A stretch of DNA of 64,000 nucleotides from Eubacteriales bacterium. GTDB taxonomy: Bacteria > Bacillota > Clostridia > Lachnospirales > Lachnospiraceae. Of the stretch, positions 36,431 through 44,351 are shown piece after piece. The notes under the pieces were generated by a model. It made no database searches and was not told where the DNA came from. It saw nothing but the letters and a program-made list of their open reading frames with translations. The position numbers were made by a program, and so were the translations under genes. Position 1 is the first letter of the stretch, and each line of letters starts with the position of its first letter. Location: NCBI GenBank assembly GCA_030524745.1, contig JAUNGC010000004.1, positions 84,846-148,845 on the forward strand, in the 5' to 3' direction.

Positions 36431-36444
36431 AAATCTTTTTGGTC

Positions 36445-36473
36445 TTGACTTATGAAAAACTTCCTGCTAGAAT
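36445..36473 (+). promoter_or_regulatory. Sigma-A promoter of the TetR gene
   Basis: TTGACT (36445-36450), a 17-bp spacer and TAGAAT (36468-36473). The operator-like palindrome begins three bases after the -10. Confidence 0.75.
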
Positions 36474-36476
36474 AAA

Positions 36477-36498
36477 AACATCGTTATGAAACGATGTT
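36477..36498. promoter_or_regulatory. Operator-like palindrome (TetR autoregulation)
   Basis: AACATCGTT and AACGATGTT are perfect 9-bp arms around ATGA. The site covers the expected transcription start, the usual position for a TetR-family repressor controlling its own gene. Confidence 0.65.
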
Positions 36499-36525
36499 AT
36501 GAAAAAAACAAGGGAAGGTAGTAAC

Positions 36526-37149
36526 ATGAGAAAACGGGTGGAAGGCGTTCAGGAGAAAATACTGGCGTGCGCGTTGGAGGAATTTCTGGAAAAGGGCTAT
36601 ACGGATGCGTCCCTGCGCACGATCGCTGAAAAAGCGGGAACCAGCACCAATTCCATCTATGTCCGTTTTGGAGATAAGGAAGGGCTGTTCACTGCCATTG
36701 TGGAGCCTGTGGTCGGGGGCATGAAAGAAATGTTTCAGAACATTCAGGAAACTTTCCATTCCTTTGATAAAGAAACACAGCGGCGCGAGGTCGGACAGTA
36801 TTCGTCAAATGAGATGCTGAACATCATAGATTATATTTATGATAACTTAGATGCGTTTCGTCTGCTCCTGGACGCTTCTTATGGCACGAGATTTCATAAT
36901 TTTGTAGATTGGCTGGTATCCATTGAGGAGGAATATACCTATAAATGGATGGCGGTCACAGGTTATGGATTGCAGATGGAAGGGGCGGTGACGAAAGAAC
37001 TGCTCCATATGGTCTTCACGTCCTATTTTGAGGGGATATTTGAAGTCGTCCGTCATGGGATAAATCGGGAGGATGCCAGAAAATATATTGATATGCTCGG
37101 AACCTATCATCATGCGGGTTTTTTGGCAATTACGAAAAGCGATTCATAA
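36526..37149 (+). CDS. TetR/AcrR-family regulator
   Basis: A 207-residue protein. The N-terminal helix-turn-helix is clear (KILACALEEFLEKGYTDASL, TIAEKAGTSTNSIYVRFGDK). The C-terminal ligand domain is not assigned to a subfamily. ATG 36526 follows GGGAAGGTAG. It precedes the ABC pair and likely represses it and itself. Ligand unknown. Confidence 0.85.
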   Translation: MRKRVEGVQEKILACALEEFLEKGYTDASLRTIAEKAGTSTNSIYVRFGDKEGLFTAIVEPVVGGMKEMFQNIQETFHSFDKETQRREVGQYSSNEMLNIIDYIYDNLDAFRLLLDASYGTRFHNFVDWLVSIEEEYTYKWMAVTGYGLQMEGAVTKELLHMVFTSYFEGIFEVVRHGINREDARKYIDMLGTYHHAGFLAITKSDS

Positions 37150-37153
37150 AAGA

Positions 37154-37191
37154 GTTAAGGGCTGCCTGATCCGCGGTTTGGCAGCCTTAAC
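37154..37191 (+). terminator. Hairpin between TetR and ABC genes
   Basis: GTTAAG-G-GCTGCC pairs with GGCAGC-CTTAAC with one bulged G and a 13-nt loop. No T tract follows, so it may only attenuate. Confidence 0.45.
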
Positions 37192-37203
37192 ATAAAATTT
37201 AGC

Positions 37204-37219
37204 GTTAGAAAATACTAAC
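37204..37219. promoter_or_regulatory. Operator-like palindrome GTTAG-N6-CTAAC (copy 1)
   Basis: GTTAG (37204-37208) and CTAAC (37215-37219) are spaced 6 bp, 21 bp before the ABC gene start. The same half-sites and spacing recur at 40755-40770. They do not match the site in front of the TetR gene. Confidence 0.5.
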
Positions 37220-37240
37220 TTGAGTGAGGAGGTAATTGAC

Positions 37241-38983
37241 ATGCAGAAGCAAAGCCCGCTGCTCAGAATATGGAGTTGGGGAAAGGAGGAACACGGCAGC
37301 CTGATAGGGGCGATTATCAGCGCGTTTGCCGGCGTTTTACTCGGAATGCTGCCATATTTTTCGGCGGCGCAAATGATTATAAAGCTGTTGGCAGGAGAAA
37401 GGGAACTTTCCGCTTATCTGCCATGGCTCGGGATTGGTCTGGCAGGATACATAGCAAGAACGCTGCTTTACAATATGGCGCTTTCCATTTCGCACAGGGC
37501 GACCTTTTCCATTTTAAAAACCATACGGCAGAAGATTCTTTCCAAGCTGCCGGATCTTCCGCTCGGAACAGTCATGGATATGCCAAGCGGCAAGATAAAA
37601 CAAATCATTGTAGACCAGGTGGACGGCATGGAGACGACGCTTGCGCATCTCTTTCCGGAAATGACCGCCAATGTGGCGGGACCGGTATTGATCCTGCTCT
37701 ATCTCTTTGTTCTGGATTGGAGGATGGCGCTTTTATCTCTGGTAACGATTCCGGTCGGTTTTGCGTTTATGATGTCCGTCATGGGAAACTATCAGAAACA
37801 ATATGAAGGAGCCGTCAAAACGACGATGGAAATGAACGGGACTATCGTGGAATATATCGGCGGCATTGAGGTGATCAAGGCGTTTAACCAGGGGAAGGCT
37901 TCTTATGCCAGATTTTCCGATAAAGTCATGGCAAACGCGTCGTATTACTATAACTGGATGAAAAGCTGCATATTCGGCACATCGATGGGATACGCCGTTG
38001 TACCGGCTACGCTGATTACTATTCTTCCGGCCGGATGGCTGTTCTATCAAAACGGAACGCTTTCGGCGGATACATTTATTACCGCGGTGATTTTATCACT
38101 CGGTATTGCCGGACCGCTCATGGCGGCGATGAACTTTGTGGATACCCTGGCGCAGGTGGGAACTACAGTGGGAGCCGTGGATGAACTGCTGGGCGCGGAA
38201 GAACAGCGGCACGGAAACCGTCCGGTTTCCATTCCCAATGCGGACATAGCCCTTTCTCATGTGTCCTTTGGCTATCAGGGGGACAAGGAAATTTTGAAAG
38301 ATATCAGTCTGTCCATTCCGGCCGGCAGCATGACGGCGCTGGTGGGACCTTCCGGCTCCGGAAAATCCACTATCGCAAAACTGATCGCGGGATTCTGGGA
38401 TGTGAAAAACGGAAGCGTGACCATCGGCGGTGTGGATGAAAAGGAAATTCCGTTAAAACAGCTTTATGACGAGGTGGCGTTTGTGTCCCAGGATAATTAT
38501 CTGTTTGATGAAAGCGTGCGCGAGAATATCCGTATGGGCAGACTGACCGCTGCGGATGAGGAAGTGGAGGCGGCGGCAAAGGCCGCAGGCTGCGACAGCT
38601 TTATCCGCGCGCTGGAAAACGGCTATGACACCGTTGTGGGCAGCGGCGGCGCACATCTTTCCGGCGGAGAACGGCAGCGCATCGCCATTGCGAGAGCGAT
38701 GTTAAAGGACGCCCCAATTGTAATACTTGATGAAGCCACGGCCTACATTGACCCCGAAAACGAGGCGGTGGTGCAGAAGGCCATTGCGAAGCTGGTGAAG
38801 GGGAAAACGGTCATTGTCATTGCGCACAGATTATCCACCATCAAGGATGCGGACAAAATCGTTGTCGTAAAGGACGGCCGGATTGAAGCGCAGGGAACGC
38901 ATGAAGAGTTAAGGAAGAACTGCCTGTTGTATGAATCCATGTGGCAGGCGCATATTGGGGCAAAGGACGGTGAAGTGGCATGA
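37241..38983 (+). CDS. ABC half-transporter (TM + NBD), first of a pair
   Basis: A 580-residue exporter-type half-transporter: six TM helices (about 25-310), then an ATPase with GPSGSGKSTIAKLIAG, LSGGERQRIAIARAML and VILDEATAYIDPENE plus H-loop IAHRLSTIKDAD; the catalytic Glu is present. GAGGAGGT lies before the ATG at 37241. Resembles the YbtP/IrtA type, so substrate could be a siderophore, peptide or drug. It overlaps the partner by ATGA; the two likely form a heterodimer. Confidence 0.88.
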   Translation: MQKQSPLLRIWSWGKEEHGSLIGAIISAFAGVLLGMLPYFSAAQMIIKLLAGERELSAYLPWLGIGLAGYIARTLLYNMALSISHRATFSILKTIRQKILSKLPDLPLGTVMDMPSGKIKQIIVDQVDGMETTLAHLFPEMTANVAGPVLILLYLFVLDWRMALLSLVTIPVGFAFMMSVMGNYQKQYEGAVKTTMEMNGTIVEYIGGIEVIKAFNQGKASYARFSDKVMANASYYYNWMKSCIFGTSMGYAVVPATLITILPAGWLFYQNGTLSADTFITAVILSLGIAGPLMAAMNFVDTLAQVGTTVGAVDELLGAEEQRHGNRPVSIPNADIALSHVSFGYQGDKEILKDISLSIPAGSMTALVGPSGSGKSTIAKLIAGFWDVKNGSVTIGGVDEKEIPLKQLYDEVAFVSQDNYLFDESVRENIRMGRLTAADEEVEAAAKAAGCDSFIRALENGYDTVVGSGGAHLSGGERQRIAIARAMLKDAPIVILDEATAYIDPENEAVVQKAIAKLVKGKTVIVIAHRLSTIKDADKIVVVKDGRIEAQGTHEELRKNCLLYESMWQAHIGAKDGEVA

Positions 38984-40719
38984 TTGAGACTTTCAGAAAA
39001 ATATGGAAGTTTGCCGGGAAAGAACGAACAAATATCAATAAATCTGTGGCTGTCAGCTTTTTCAATGCGGTCTTTCGGATGTTTGAGGTCAGCGCTATTT
39101 ATTTTGTGATCGTGGCATTGACGCAGGGGCAGAGCGGAACAAAAGCGGCATGGACCGCGCTTGGATTTATGCTGGTAAGTATTATCGGAAACGGCATTAC
39201 CGCCGGCGTTTCCAAAATGCAGCAGACCCACGCGGGCTATTTTATGGCGGCAAACGAGCGGATTAAAATCGGGAATCTCTTAAAAGGAGTGCCGATGGGA
39301 TTCTTTAACGAGAACAGTCTGGGAGAAGTGACGGGAGTCTGTACTACGGTGCTTGGAAATGTGGAAATGCTCGTTCCCATGACGCTGGTAAATATCATGG
39401 GAGGCGTGATTGGGACGGTCGTCTTTACGGCGATGATTTTACTGTTTGAGTGGAGGGTCGGATTGATTGCGGCAGCGGGAATCTTTTTCTACTTCCTGGT
39501 GGTTTCCGCGATGGAAAAGAAATCCGCGGCGATTGCGCCAAATACGCAGAAATCTCAGACCGCCCTTACGGCGGCGGTACTTGAGTACGTTCAGGGAATG
39601 GGAGTGGTCAAGTCCTTCAATTTAAGCGGTAAAGGGGATAAAAAGCTGCAGGAGGCGCTGGAATTTAACCGGAAGAGCAATCTGGACATGGAGAAACTCA
39701 TGACGCCGTACACCATTTTTCAGGAACTTGTTCTGCAGGCGGCCGGCATCTGTATGATCTTCGTAACCGTCTTGTGTTGGATCAACCAAACGATGCCCAT
39801 AGCCAAAGCGCTTATGTGCATCGTAATGTCTTTTCTCGTGTTTGGACAGATCAAGCTGTTTGGTATGGGTATTTCTATGCTGAGGCTGTCGTCGGCCAGC
39901 ATTGACCGTACGCTGGAAACGGAAAATATGGAGCAGATGGACGAAAAAGGCCGGGCAATGTCCCCCAAAAGTCACGACATTCTATTGGAGAATGTGCGGT
40001 TCTCCTATGAAAACAAAGAAATTTTACATGGTATCAGCGTGAAAATACCGGATAAGACCACGACGGCGGTAATCGGTCCGTCCGGTTCCGGGAAGACCAC
40101 TCTTTGCAATCTGATCGCCCGATTCTGGGATGTGAACGGCGGGAGTATCAAAATCGGAGGACAGGACATACGGGAGTATACACTGGAAACACTGATGGAT
40201 CAGATCAGCATGGTATTCCAGAATGTTTATCTTTTTGCGGATACCATTGAAAATAATATTAAGTTCGGAAGACCGGATGCTACCCATGAGGAGGTTGTGG
40301 CGGCGGCGAAGAAAGCCTGCTGTGATGAGTTTATAGAGGCGCTTCCCGACGGATATCAGACGGTGATCGGCGAGGGCGGCGCATCCCTCTCCGGCGGTGA
40401 AAAGCAGCGGATCAGCATTGCCAGAGCCATGCTGAAGGACGCGCCCATTATTATACTGGATGAAGCGACCGCTAATGTGGACCCGGAGAATGAGGACAGA
40501 CTGCAGAAGGCCATCGAGGAACTGACGAGGAACAAGACCATCCTCATGATCGCCCATCGCTTAAAGACGGTGCGAAACGCTGACCAGATTCTGGTGATCG
40601 ATGAAGGAAAGCTGGTTCAGCAGGGCAGACATGAAGAACTCATCACACAAAAAGGGATTTATGCGGACTTTGTGTTGGGCAGAAAAGAGGCTATCGAGTG
40701 GAAGCTGAATGCATTTTAG
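38980..40719 (+). CDS. ABC half-transporter (TM + NBD), second of a pair
   Basis: A 579-residue half-transporter of the same architecture: six TM helices, GPSGSGKTTLCNLIARFWD, VFQNVYLFADTIENNI, LSGGEKQRISIARAML, IILDEATANVDPENE. Both ATP sites of the presumed heterodimer look canonical, unlike heterodimeric exporters with one dead site. YbtQ/IrtB-like. Confidence 0.88.
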   Translation: MIETFRKIWKFAGKERTNINKSVAVSFFNAVFRMFEVSAIYFVIVALTQGQSGTKAAWTALGFMLVSIIGNGITAGVSKMQQTHAGYFMAANERIKIGNLLKGVPMGFFNENSLGEVTGVCTTVLGNVEMLVPMTLVNIMGGVIGTVVFTAMILLFEWRVGLIAAAGIFFYFLVVSAMEKKSAAIAPNTQKSQTALTAAVLEYVQGMGVVKSFNLSGKGDKKLQEALEFNRKSNLDMEKLMTPYTIFQELVLQAAGICMIFVTVLCWINQTMPIAKALMCIVMSFLVFGQIKLFGMGISMLRLSSASIDRTLETENMEQMDEKGRAMSPKSHDILLENVRFSYENKEILHGISVKIPDKTTTAVIGPSGSGKTTLCNLIARFWDVNGGSIKIGGQDIREYTLETLMDQISMVFQNVYLFADTIENNIKFGRPDATHEEVVAAAKKACCDEFIEALPDGYQTVIGEGGASLSGGEKQRISIARAMLKDAPIIILDEATANVDPENEDRLQKAIEELTRNKTILMIAHRLKTVRNADQILVIDEGKLVQQGRHEELITQKGIYADFVLGRKEAIEWKLNAF

Positions 40720-40721
40720 GC

Positions 40722-40750
40722 TTGCAAGCGGTCGTGATCAGGGATATAAT
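40722..40750 (+). promoter_or_regulatory. Sigma-A promoter upstream of the truncated MBL gene
   Basis: TTGCAA (40722-40727), 17-bp spacer, TATAAT (40745-40750). It starts three bases after the ABC stop codon, and the palindrome at 40755-40770 covers its start point. Confidence 0.75.
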
Positions 40751-40754
40751 AAAA

Positions 40755-40770
40755 GTTAGTCAGAACTAAC
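40755..40770. promoter_or_regulatory. Operator-like palindrome GTTAGT-N4-ACTAAC (copy 2)
   Basis: Perfect 6-bp arms around CAGA, placed at about +1 of the promoter just upstream. It shares half-sites and spacing with 37204-37219. GTTAGT/ACTAAC arms are typical of TetR-family operators. Confidence 0.65.
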
Positions 40771-40783
40771 AAAAGAGGCGATT

Positions 40784-41335
40784 CTTTACAGAGGAGAGTG
40801 CGAGGAAGAGAACCGCTATCTGACCGGCGAAAAGCGCCGCCGCGTCATCTGCGGTTTGTATCGGCTGCCTATGGTGAAAATTGAGAATTCCAAAGTCCTG
40901 CTCAGGGACGGACAGATTTTCCATATTGGGGACATTAAAATCGAGTGCTTTCTCGTCCCGGGGCATACCTGGGGACATATGGCGTATCTCATTGACGATA
41001 CCTATCTTTTTACGGGGGATACGCTGTGGTTTGGCGCGGACGGCGGTTACAGTTTTATCAATATGCTGGCTGAGAATAATAAGGTGGCGGTCCGTTCCCT
41101 GGCTGTGTTGGAAAACAGGCTGAGGGAGCGGGGAATTCGTCCCATGGTGATCACCGGACATACAGGATGGACCGATGATTTGGATTTCGCTTTTGCGCAC
41201 AGGGACAAGGTATGCAACTCCTGGGTCCGGCAAAAGCCTCACGATCCGGACGCGCCCTACGACGCGTACGACGAATCGGATGATACGGAAGAGAAGGCGC
41301 GCAACATTCGGCTGAAAAAGCAAAACAGGAAGTGA
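40784..41335 (+). pseudogene. 5'-truncated metallo-beta-lactamase-fold hydrolase
   Basis: The reading frame is MBL-like from about 40784 (encoding LYRGECEEENRYLTGEKRR) through 41335, with FLVPGHTWGHMAYLIDD, YLFTGDTLWFGADGG and ITGHTGW, the second half of an MBL fold. The N-terminal half with the HxHxDH metal site is missing; the frame meets a TAG at 40757, inside the operator. The earliest starts would be TTG 40856 or ATG 40871, inside conserved sequence. It is therefore a headless gene directly behind a promoter/operator. It could still give a short protein, but not a normal enzyme. Confidence 0.75.
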
Positions 41336-41363
41336 AGAGAGGATGAGAGGGGACGGCGTAAGG

Positions 41364-42155
41364 ATGGAAACAGTAAATATTCAGGGCGTTCCGGAAACCA
41401 TGCTGCAGACATTGTTTGCCCGGGCGTCCTATTCTCAGAAGAAGGGAAGCAAATTCTATGATAAAAAGGCGATAGAGATCGTAGGGCGGCTGGACTATGA
41501 CTTTTCTAAAGCGGAGAAGGATGCGGCCATGAGCGACGGCGTTATCGCCCGCACCATTCTGCTGGATCGGTTGGTGGGCGCTTTCCTGGAGGAAAATCCG
41601 GATGTAACCGTTGTGAATATCGCCTGCGGACTGGATACCCGGTTCTACCGGCTGGATAACGGACTGGTACGCTGGTACAATCTGGACCTGCCGGAGGTGA
41701 TCGATATCCGGCGGCGCGTTCTGAATGAACAGGGACGTATCTCTACAATTGCAAAATCGGCTATGGATGAAAAATGGGCGGCGGAAATTGAGGATCCAAA
41801 AGGAAACGTGCTCGTGTTGATTGAAGGGTTGGTCATGTATCTGACTGAGGCGGATGTGACGAAAATTCTTTCCATCATATGCAGGCGGTTTGAACATGCA
41901 CAGATCATTATGGAGACCATGAATCCTTTTGTCATGCGGCACATAAAGGAGAAATCGATCGAGGCCAGCAAAGCCCGCTTTACCTGGGGACTGAAAAACG
42001 GCAGGGATCTTGAAAGGATAGCGCCGGAGTTGAAATGGATAGAGGATATAAGCCTGACAGAAGGAATGAAGGAACTGTATCCGGTTTACCGTCTGCTGGG
42101 ACGGATGGGCTTTGTCAGAAACCTCTCCAATAAGCTGGTAATATTAAGAAAATAG
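41364..42155 (+). CDS. Leucine carboxyl methyltransferase-family SAM methyltransferase
   Basis: A 263-residue class I methyltransferase of the LCM/PPM type, often annotated as tetracenomycin-like O-methyltransferase. SAM-binding VVNIACGLDTRFYRL, then YNLDLPEVIDIRR and VLIEGLVMYLTEADV. The start METVNIQGVPETML at 41364 fits relatives; an ATG at 41343 is possible. It is the last gene before a terminator. Substrate unknown; probably a small acid or secondary metabolite. Confidence 0.8.
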   Translation: METVNIQGVPETMLQTLFARASYSQKKGSKFYDKKAIEIVGRLDYDFSKAEKDAAMSDGVIARTILLDRLVGAFLEENPDVTVVNIACGLDTRFYRLDNGLVRWYNLDLPEVIDIRRRVLNEQGRISTIAKSAMDEKWAAEIEDPKGNVLVLIEGLVMYLTEADVTKILSIICRRFEHAQIIMETMNPFVMRHIKEKSIEASKARFTWGLKNGRDLERIAPELKWIEDISLTEGMKELYPVYRLLGRMGFVRNLSNKLVILRK

Positions 42156-42188
42156 ACGGGAAATATTTGAAATTGTGCCCCTGATATG

Positions 42189-42218
42189 CCCGAACGGCTT
42201 GCGCTGTTCGGGTTTTTT
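42189..42218 (+). terminator. Terminator after the methyltransferase
   Basis: CCCGAAC (42189-42195) pairs with GTTCGGG (42206-42212), followed by six T residues. Confidence 0.8.
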
Positions 42219-42266
42219 CGTATTTGAGGCATGGAGAAAATCGAGATAGGAAATCGGGGGATTGTG

Positions 42267-42275
42267 TGCTATAAT
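42267..42275 (+). promoter_or_regulatory. Extended -10 promoter of the helicase gene
   Basis: TGC followed by TATAAT (42270-42275). No good -35. Start near 42282 leaves a 50-nt leader and excludes the upstream in-frame ATG at 42231. Confidence 0.55.
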
Positions 42276-42332
42276 CAGTGCAATAGGCCGGAATTTCATT
42301 CAGAAAGAATTTGGCATGGCGGGGATGTGCAG

Positions 42333-44294
42333 ATGATACAGAAAGAGAAGCTGGTGCAGTTTTATTTTTCACAGTATAAAGACTGTACCGTGAAGTTCAG
42401 GAAGAAAAACAACGACGGAAAGAAAACCTACGAGAAGAGAATCGACAGCCTTCTGGCGGAAATGAGAAGAGTGAACGTAAATAAACTCAGTCAGCCTCAT
42501 TTGGAAGAATATCACAGGCAGATCCGGAATATGTCCTTTTTTGCGTTTCGTGACAATAACCAGATTGCGGTGATGAAGATTAGGGATTATCTGCTGGCGG
42601 AACTGGTGCGCCTGGATCTTGCCGTCATGCGGGCGGAGGAGCAGGAACTGATTACCGGAAAATTTCTGGAATTTTTGCGGAGAGAAAGAGCCTTTGAAAT
42701 TTGCAAAAGAACGCTTCGCAGTCTGATAAAAAGCTACGCGGATGTGGAAATCAAAAACCAGATCATCGATATGGTTCCGGTCAGGCCGGAAACGGAGTTT
42801 GTGCAGGCGCGGGCGATGAAGCGCCATTTTATTTTGCATGTCGGGCCGACGAACTGCGGGAAAACCTATCAGGCGCTGGAACGTTTAAAGAGGGCGGAGA
42901 ACGGCGTTTATCTGGGGCCGCTGCGTCTGCTTGCGCTGGAAGTGTATGAAAAAATGAAGGAAGCGCAGATTCCCTGCACCATGCTGACAGGAGAGGAGCG
43001 CATTTATGAGGATGACAGCAGGATCATTTCTTCCACCGTGGAAATGCTGGATCTCGATCAGAAATACGATGTGGCCGTCATAGACGAAGCGCAGATGATC
43101 GCCGATTCCGAACGGGGGCATTCCTGGACCCGGGCGATTCTCGGCGTGCAGGCGCCTGAAATTCATGTGTGCATGAGCCCGGCTGCCCATAAAGTGGTCA
43201 CGCATCTGATCGCGCTGTGCGGGGACAGCTATGAGAGCAGGGAATATGAAAGAAAAACCGCTCTGGTATGCGAAGAGATTCCCTACCGGTTTCCGGAGGA
43301 CGTGCAGGAAGGCGATGCGCTGATCGTCTTTACCAAGCGCGCGGTGCTGGATATTGCGGGACGCCTGGAGAGAAGCGGCATGAAGGTGAGCGTGATCTAC
43401 GGCAGCCTTCCGCCGGAAATCAGGCGGCGGCAGATTCAGTTGTTTTCCGCAAAGCAGACGACCGTAGTGGTATCTACAGACGCGATCGGCATGGGCCTGA
43501 ACCTTCCGGTTAAGAGAATTGTTTTTGTGCAGACCGACAAGTTTGACGGAAAGAGCACGCGGCCTTTAAACATTACGGAAATCCGGCAGATCGCGGGCCG
43601 TGCGGGAAGATACGGAATTTATGATACCGGCTATGTGAACGCAGTGGGAGAGGAAGGGCTGGAGTATATCCGCGCGCTTTTCTCCCGGGAAGAGCCGGAA
43701 GTGGCCCATGTGAGCCTTGGATTCCCGCAGGTGCTTCTGGATATGGACGAGCCGTTGGACACCGTATTGAAAATCTGGAAATCCGTGGAGACGGAACCGC
43801 CTTTTCGGAAGATCAGCATAGAGGAAGTGTTATTTCTGTACGAAAAGGCATATAAGGACCGGAAGGAGATAGACGGGTTTGAAGACAAGCATATGCTTTA
43901 CCGCATGCTGACCTGCTCCATCGACATTAAAAACAGCGATATTGTCGCCCTGTGGCTTTATTATTGCAAAACCTATACCGCAGATGTGTCGCTGCATTTC
44001 CCGGCGTTGATGATGTGTTCGGATACCGGCCTGATGCGGTATGAGACTTACTACAGAATGCTGGATCTGTACTATCAGTTTTCCGTCCGTCTCGGAAAAG
44101 AAATCGACGGCGACAGGCTGGAGCGGGAACGGGAAAAGACGGAGGAGACGATCATGCGTTATCTCTCCAGAAATAAAAAAGAGTATATCCGCAAGTGCAG
44201 GTACTGCGGAAGTCTGCTCACGCCCGGCACGGCCGGCAGCGTATGCGACAAATGCCATACGGAACTACATGTCCGCAGGAGAGGGCGCAGGTGA
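42333..44294 (+). CDS. SUV3-like DExH RNA helicase with zinc ribbon
   Basis: A 653-residue superfamily 2 helicase closest in motifs to mitochondrial SUV3: motif I VGPTNCGKTYQAL (about 170-182), GVYLGPLRLLALEVYEKM, TGEER, motif II VIDEAQMI (Asp251), RGHSWTRAILG, and motifs V/VI STDAIGMGLNLP and QIAGRAGR. A SUV3_C-like helical region follows, and the C-terminus carries CRYCG...CDKCH, a probable zinc ribbon absent from mitochondrial SUV3 as I know it. N-terminal 150 residues are helical and unassigned. ATG 42333 follows GGCGGGGATG. Likely role: RNA unwinding in decay or ribosome-related work. It appears monocistronic. Confidence 0.8.
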   Translation: MIQKEKLVQFYFSQYKDCTVKFRKKNNDGKKTYEKRIDSLLAEMRRVNVNKLSQPHLEEYHRQIRNMSFFAFRDNNQIAVMKIRDYLLAELVRLDLAVMRAEEQELITGKFLEFLRRERAFEICKRTLRSLIKSYADVEIKNQIIDMVPVRPETEFVQARAMKRHFILHVGPTNCGKTYQALERLKRAENGVYLGPLRLLALEVYEKMKEAQIPCTMLTGEERIYEDDSRIISSTVEMLDLDQKYDVAVIDEAQMIADSERGHSWTRAILGVQAPEIHVCMSPAAHKVVTHLIALCGDSYESREYERKTALVCEEIPYRFPEDVQEGDALIVFTKRAVLDIAGRLERSGMKVSVIYGSLPPEIRRRQIQLFSAKQTTVVVSTDAIGMGLNLPVKRIVFVQTDKFDGKSTRPLNITEIRQIAGRAGRYGIYDTGYVNAVGEEGLEYIRALFSREEPEVAHVSLGFPQVLLDMDEPLDTVLKIWKSVETEPPFRKISIEEVLFLYEKAYKDRKEIDGFEDKHMLYRMLTCSIDIKNSDIVALWLYYCKTYTADVSLHFPALMMCSDTGLMRYETYYRMLDLYYQFSVRLGKEIDGDRLEREREKTEETIMRYLSRNKKEYIRKCRYCGSLLTPGTAGSVCDKCHTELHVRRRGRR

Positions 44295-44351
44295 TTTTTG
44301 CGGACGGGCCTGTAGCTTTCCTGTAAACCATTCACGACCGGGAGGAAAATC

